A DNA stretch of 6,664 nucleotides from Oscillospiraceae bacterium. GTDB lineage: Bacteria; Bacillota; Clostridia; Oscillospirales; Oscillospiraceae. How positions within the stretch are numbered: position 1 is the first letter of the stretch; every line of letters begins with the position of its first letter. Positions 6,069 to 6,664 of this stretch are shown here, in pieces. The position numbers and the translations under genes were made by a program. A model generated the notes under the pieces. The model was not told the DNA's origin and did no database searches. It saw only the letters and a list, made by a program, of their open reading frames with translations. The stretch covers positions 1-6,664 of the forward strand of contig CACZSJ010000112.1 of NCBI GenBank assembly GCA_902783825.1, given 5' to 3'.

Positions 6069-6230
6069 CAAGCTGTGATTGCGCGTCCATCTAAGAGCCA
6101 TTAGATGGCCCAAGCAGAAGGCATTGATGAAAAGCTGAAAGCAAAGGATCAAATGGCCTGGGGCGGCCGGATGAGCAGCCTCCGGCCGCGTGCGCAAGAA
6201 ATCATCCTGGAAAAAGTTTTTTTACACCTG
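6069..6230 (+). pseudogene. tnpV: Remnant of tnpV (transposon-encoded protein TnpV), C-terminal part only
   Basis: The frame from the ATG at 6105 reads MAQAEGIDEKLKAKDQMAW, then GRM, then RAQEII. This matches, as I recall the family, the conserved C-terminal block of TnpV (AEREGVTEQLKA..., MAWVGRMN, RAEEIV). TnpV is a small accessory protein of clostridial mobile elements whose function is poorly known. The N-terminal two thirds are absent. Immediately before the ATG the same frame has a TAG (6102-6104) where family members have Gln (CAG would become TAG by one transition), preceded by a QA dipeptide at the expected distance. After about residue 39 family similarity stops and the frame runs on to 6314 without recognisable sequence. 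The rest of the gene is replaced by the LysR promoter region. I read this as a degraded scar of a former mobile element, not a functional gene. Confidence 0.6.
6163..6189. repeat. GC-rich 9-bp inverted repeat inside the tnpV remnant
   Basis: GCGGCCGGA (6163-6171) is the exact inverse complement of TCCGGCCGC (6181-6189), around a 9-nt loop. No T-tract follows on either strand, so it is not a standard terminator. It may be a chance product of GC-rich codons in the remnant. Confidence 0.45.
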
Positions 6231-6242
6231 ATAACTGATGAT

Positions 6243-6284
6243 GCGCCATCCCCTGTGGATCGAAAGATCTCCAAACGATGGCGC
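6243..6284. repeat. Nested inverted repeat with a GAAA-capped inner stem
   Basis: GCGCCATC (6243-6250) pairs exactly with GATGGCGC (6277-6284). Inside, GATC (6258-6261) pairs with GATC (6266-6269) across a GAAA tetraloop, and TGGA (6256-6259) can alternatively pair with TCCA (6270-6273). The result is a compact 42-nt foldable element. There is no T-tract on either side, so it is not a normal terminator. It could be a structured RNA or a relic of a mobile-element end. Confidence 0.45.
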
Positions 6285-6340
6285 TTTCATATGCCGCCCA
6301 ATCCTAAAAACTAACCGCCAGTTGACATTTCGCCTAAAAT

Positions 6341-6357
6341 ACAAACAATCTGTTTGT
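6341..6357. promoter_or_regulatory. Short palindrome, possible operator
   Basis: ACAAAC-AATCT-GTTTGT is a perfect 6-bp inverted repeat with a 5-bp spacer, upstream of the promoter at 6430-6458. A TTGACA hexamer (6322-6327) precedes it but has no good -10 partner. Regulatory use is only a possibility. Confidence 0.3.
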
Positions 6358-6429
6358 GGTATGCCTGCTAAAAATGCGTTATCATAAAATAGATAAAAAC
6401 CCAAAATGACGATGATGTACTGTCTCAAT

Positions 6430-6458
6430 TTGCACAAATGCGATAAACATGGTATACT
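6430..6458 (+). promoter_or_regulatory. Promoter reading into the right-edge gene
   Basis: The -35 box TTGCAC (6430-6435) is followed by a 17-nt spacer and the -10 box TATACT (6453-6458), close to consensus. Start of transcription is expected near 6465, giving a long leader of about 165 nt before the ATG at 6629. The -35 box lies within the inverted repeat ATTTG-CA-CAAAT (6428-6439), a possible repressor site. Confidence 0.6.
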
Positions 6459-6628
6459 ATTCTATAAAAATACTCTTCATTGCATTTGGGGAGATTTACT
6501 TAAAAGACTGAATCAAATGTGCGCACGGTTGAGCAGTAAATACAAAGTATCAAATTTACGCGAAGAGTTTAAAAGGCGAATAATGTTAAATAAAGTTAAT
6601 AGGCAACAGATATACGAGGTGCATCGCG

Positions 6629-6664
6629 ATGTTTGCAGCGCATGTTAGAAAAAATGGAGATATC
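6629..6664 (+). CDS. cas3: Start of a gene with a Cas3-like N-terminus (HD nuclease/helicase of type I CRISPR-Cas), cut by the window edge
   Basis: Only 12 codons are present: MFAAHVRKNGDI. The ATG is preceded by GAGGTG (6616-6621) at 7 nt, a normal ribosome binding site. The pattern Met, short hydrophobic stretch, Ala-His-x-Arg, then a polar turn with Gly, resembles the start of many type I Cas3 proteins (for example I-C), where the first His belongs to the HD nuclease domain and a QTxxEHL segment follows. That segment lies outside the window. The AT-rich surroundings differ from the metabolic genes to the left, which fits an acquired defence locus. Twelve residues cannot prove a family, so the gene start is likely but the Cas3 identity is a suggestion from memory of family N-termini. 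No CRISPR repeats occur inside the window. Confidence 0.45.
   Translation, partial: MFAAHVRKNGDI

Larger units (their letters stand above)
6231..6628. other. AT-rich intergenic region without a convincing gene
   Basis: About 400 bp between the tnpV scar and the gene starting at 6629. Composition becomes clearly more AT-rich from about 6300 than in the metabolic genes to the left. It contains a nested inverted repeat (6243-6284), a short palindrome (6341-6357) and a strong promoter (6430-6458). An open frame from 6517 to 6648 (43 codons, in phase with an upstream ATG at 6406) follows the promoter, but its start at 6517 has no ribosome binding site at a usable distance and the product resembles nothing I know. 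It overlaps the next gene's start. I do not call it a gene. Confidence 0.5.

Noticed and set aside
6163..6189. GC-rich hairpin as a terminator
   Set aside because: No T-run follows on either strand, and it sits in what was coding sequence.
6322..6327. TTGACA as a second promoter upstream of the right-edge gene
   Set aside because: No acceptable -10 hexamer occurs 16-18 nt downstream (ACAATC or CAATCT only).
6231..6628. A CRISPR array or leader in the AT-rich region
   Set aside because: I looked for repeats of 25-40 bp with regular spacing and found none; only isolated short inverted repeats occur.
6406..6648. An 80-codon plus-strand open frame
   Set aside because: Its ATG lies upstream of the predicted transcription start, no ribosome binding site fits any internal start well, the composition looks non-coding, and it overlaps the better-supported start at 6629.

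Overview
The window reads as a chromosomal segment of an uncultured, moderately GC-rich Firmicutes (Clostridia; Christensenellales or Oscillospirales are my best guess, by inference only). The reasons are strong AGGAGG-type ribosome binding sites on every gene, a LplB/YtcP/LipO-type sugar importer, a signal peptide of the Firmicutes kind, and a TnpV transposon remnant of the sort found in Clostridia.

Layout: (1) 1-1205, minus strand: a cytoplasmic family GH32 beta-fructosidase-like enzyme whose C-terminus runs off the left edge. (2) 1206-1455: a divergent control region with one recognisable sigma-A-type promoter per direction, a 12-bp palindrome inside the spacer of the rightward promoter, and AT-rich ACAATAT repeats between the promoters. 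(3) 1456-4997, plus strand: an operon of two CUT1-family permeases (LplB-like, then YtcP/LplC-like) and an exported solute-binding protein, with an intercistronic stem-loop before the binding protein and a strong terminator at 5016-5049. There is no ATPase gene. (4) 5048-5998, minus strand: a LysR-family regulator convergent with the operon, its stop codon touching the operon terminator's T-tract, with its own clear promoter at 6030-6058. (5) about 6069-6230: a decayed C-terminal fragment of a tnpV gene. (6) 6231-6628: visibly more AT-rich, without a convincing gene, holding two structured inverted repeats and a near-consensus promoter at 6430-6458. (7) 6629-6664: the first 12 codons of a new plus-strand gene whose start resembles the HD-nuclease N-terminus of Cas3, so a type I CRISPR-Cas locus may begin at the right edge.

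Working model: the binding protein captures a fructose-containing or other GH32-cleavable oligosaccharide, the two permeases import it using a shared ATPase encoded elsewhere, and the GH32 enzyme hydrolyses it in the cytoplasm. Divergent transcription suggests joint control of enzyme and importer. The LysR protein is a neighbour that might or might not control them. The right end looks like a junction between resident metabolism genes and an acquired mobile or defence region. The most rewarding points are the altered GH32 active-site motif, the binding protein without a lipid-anchor cysteine, the tnpV scar, and the putative cas3 start at the edge.
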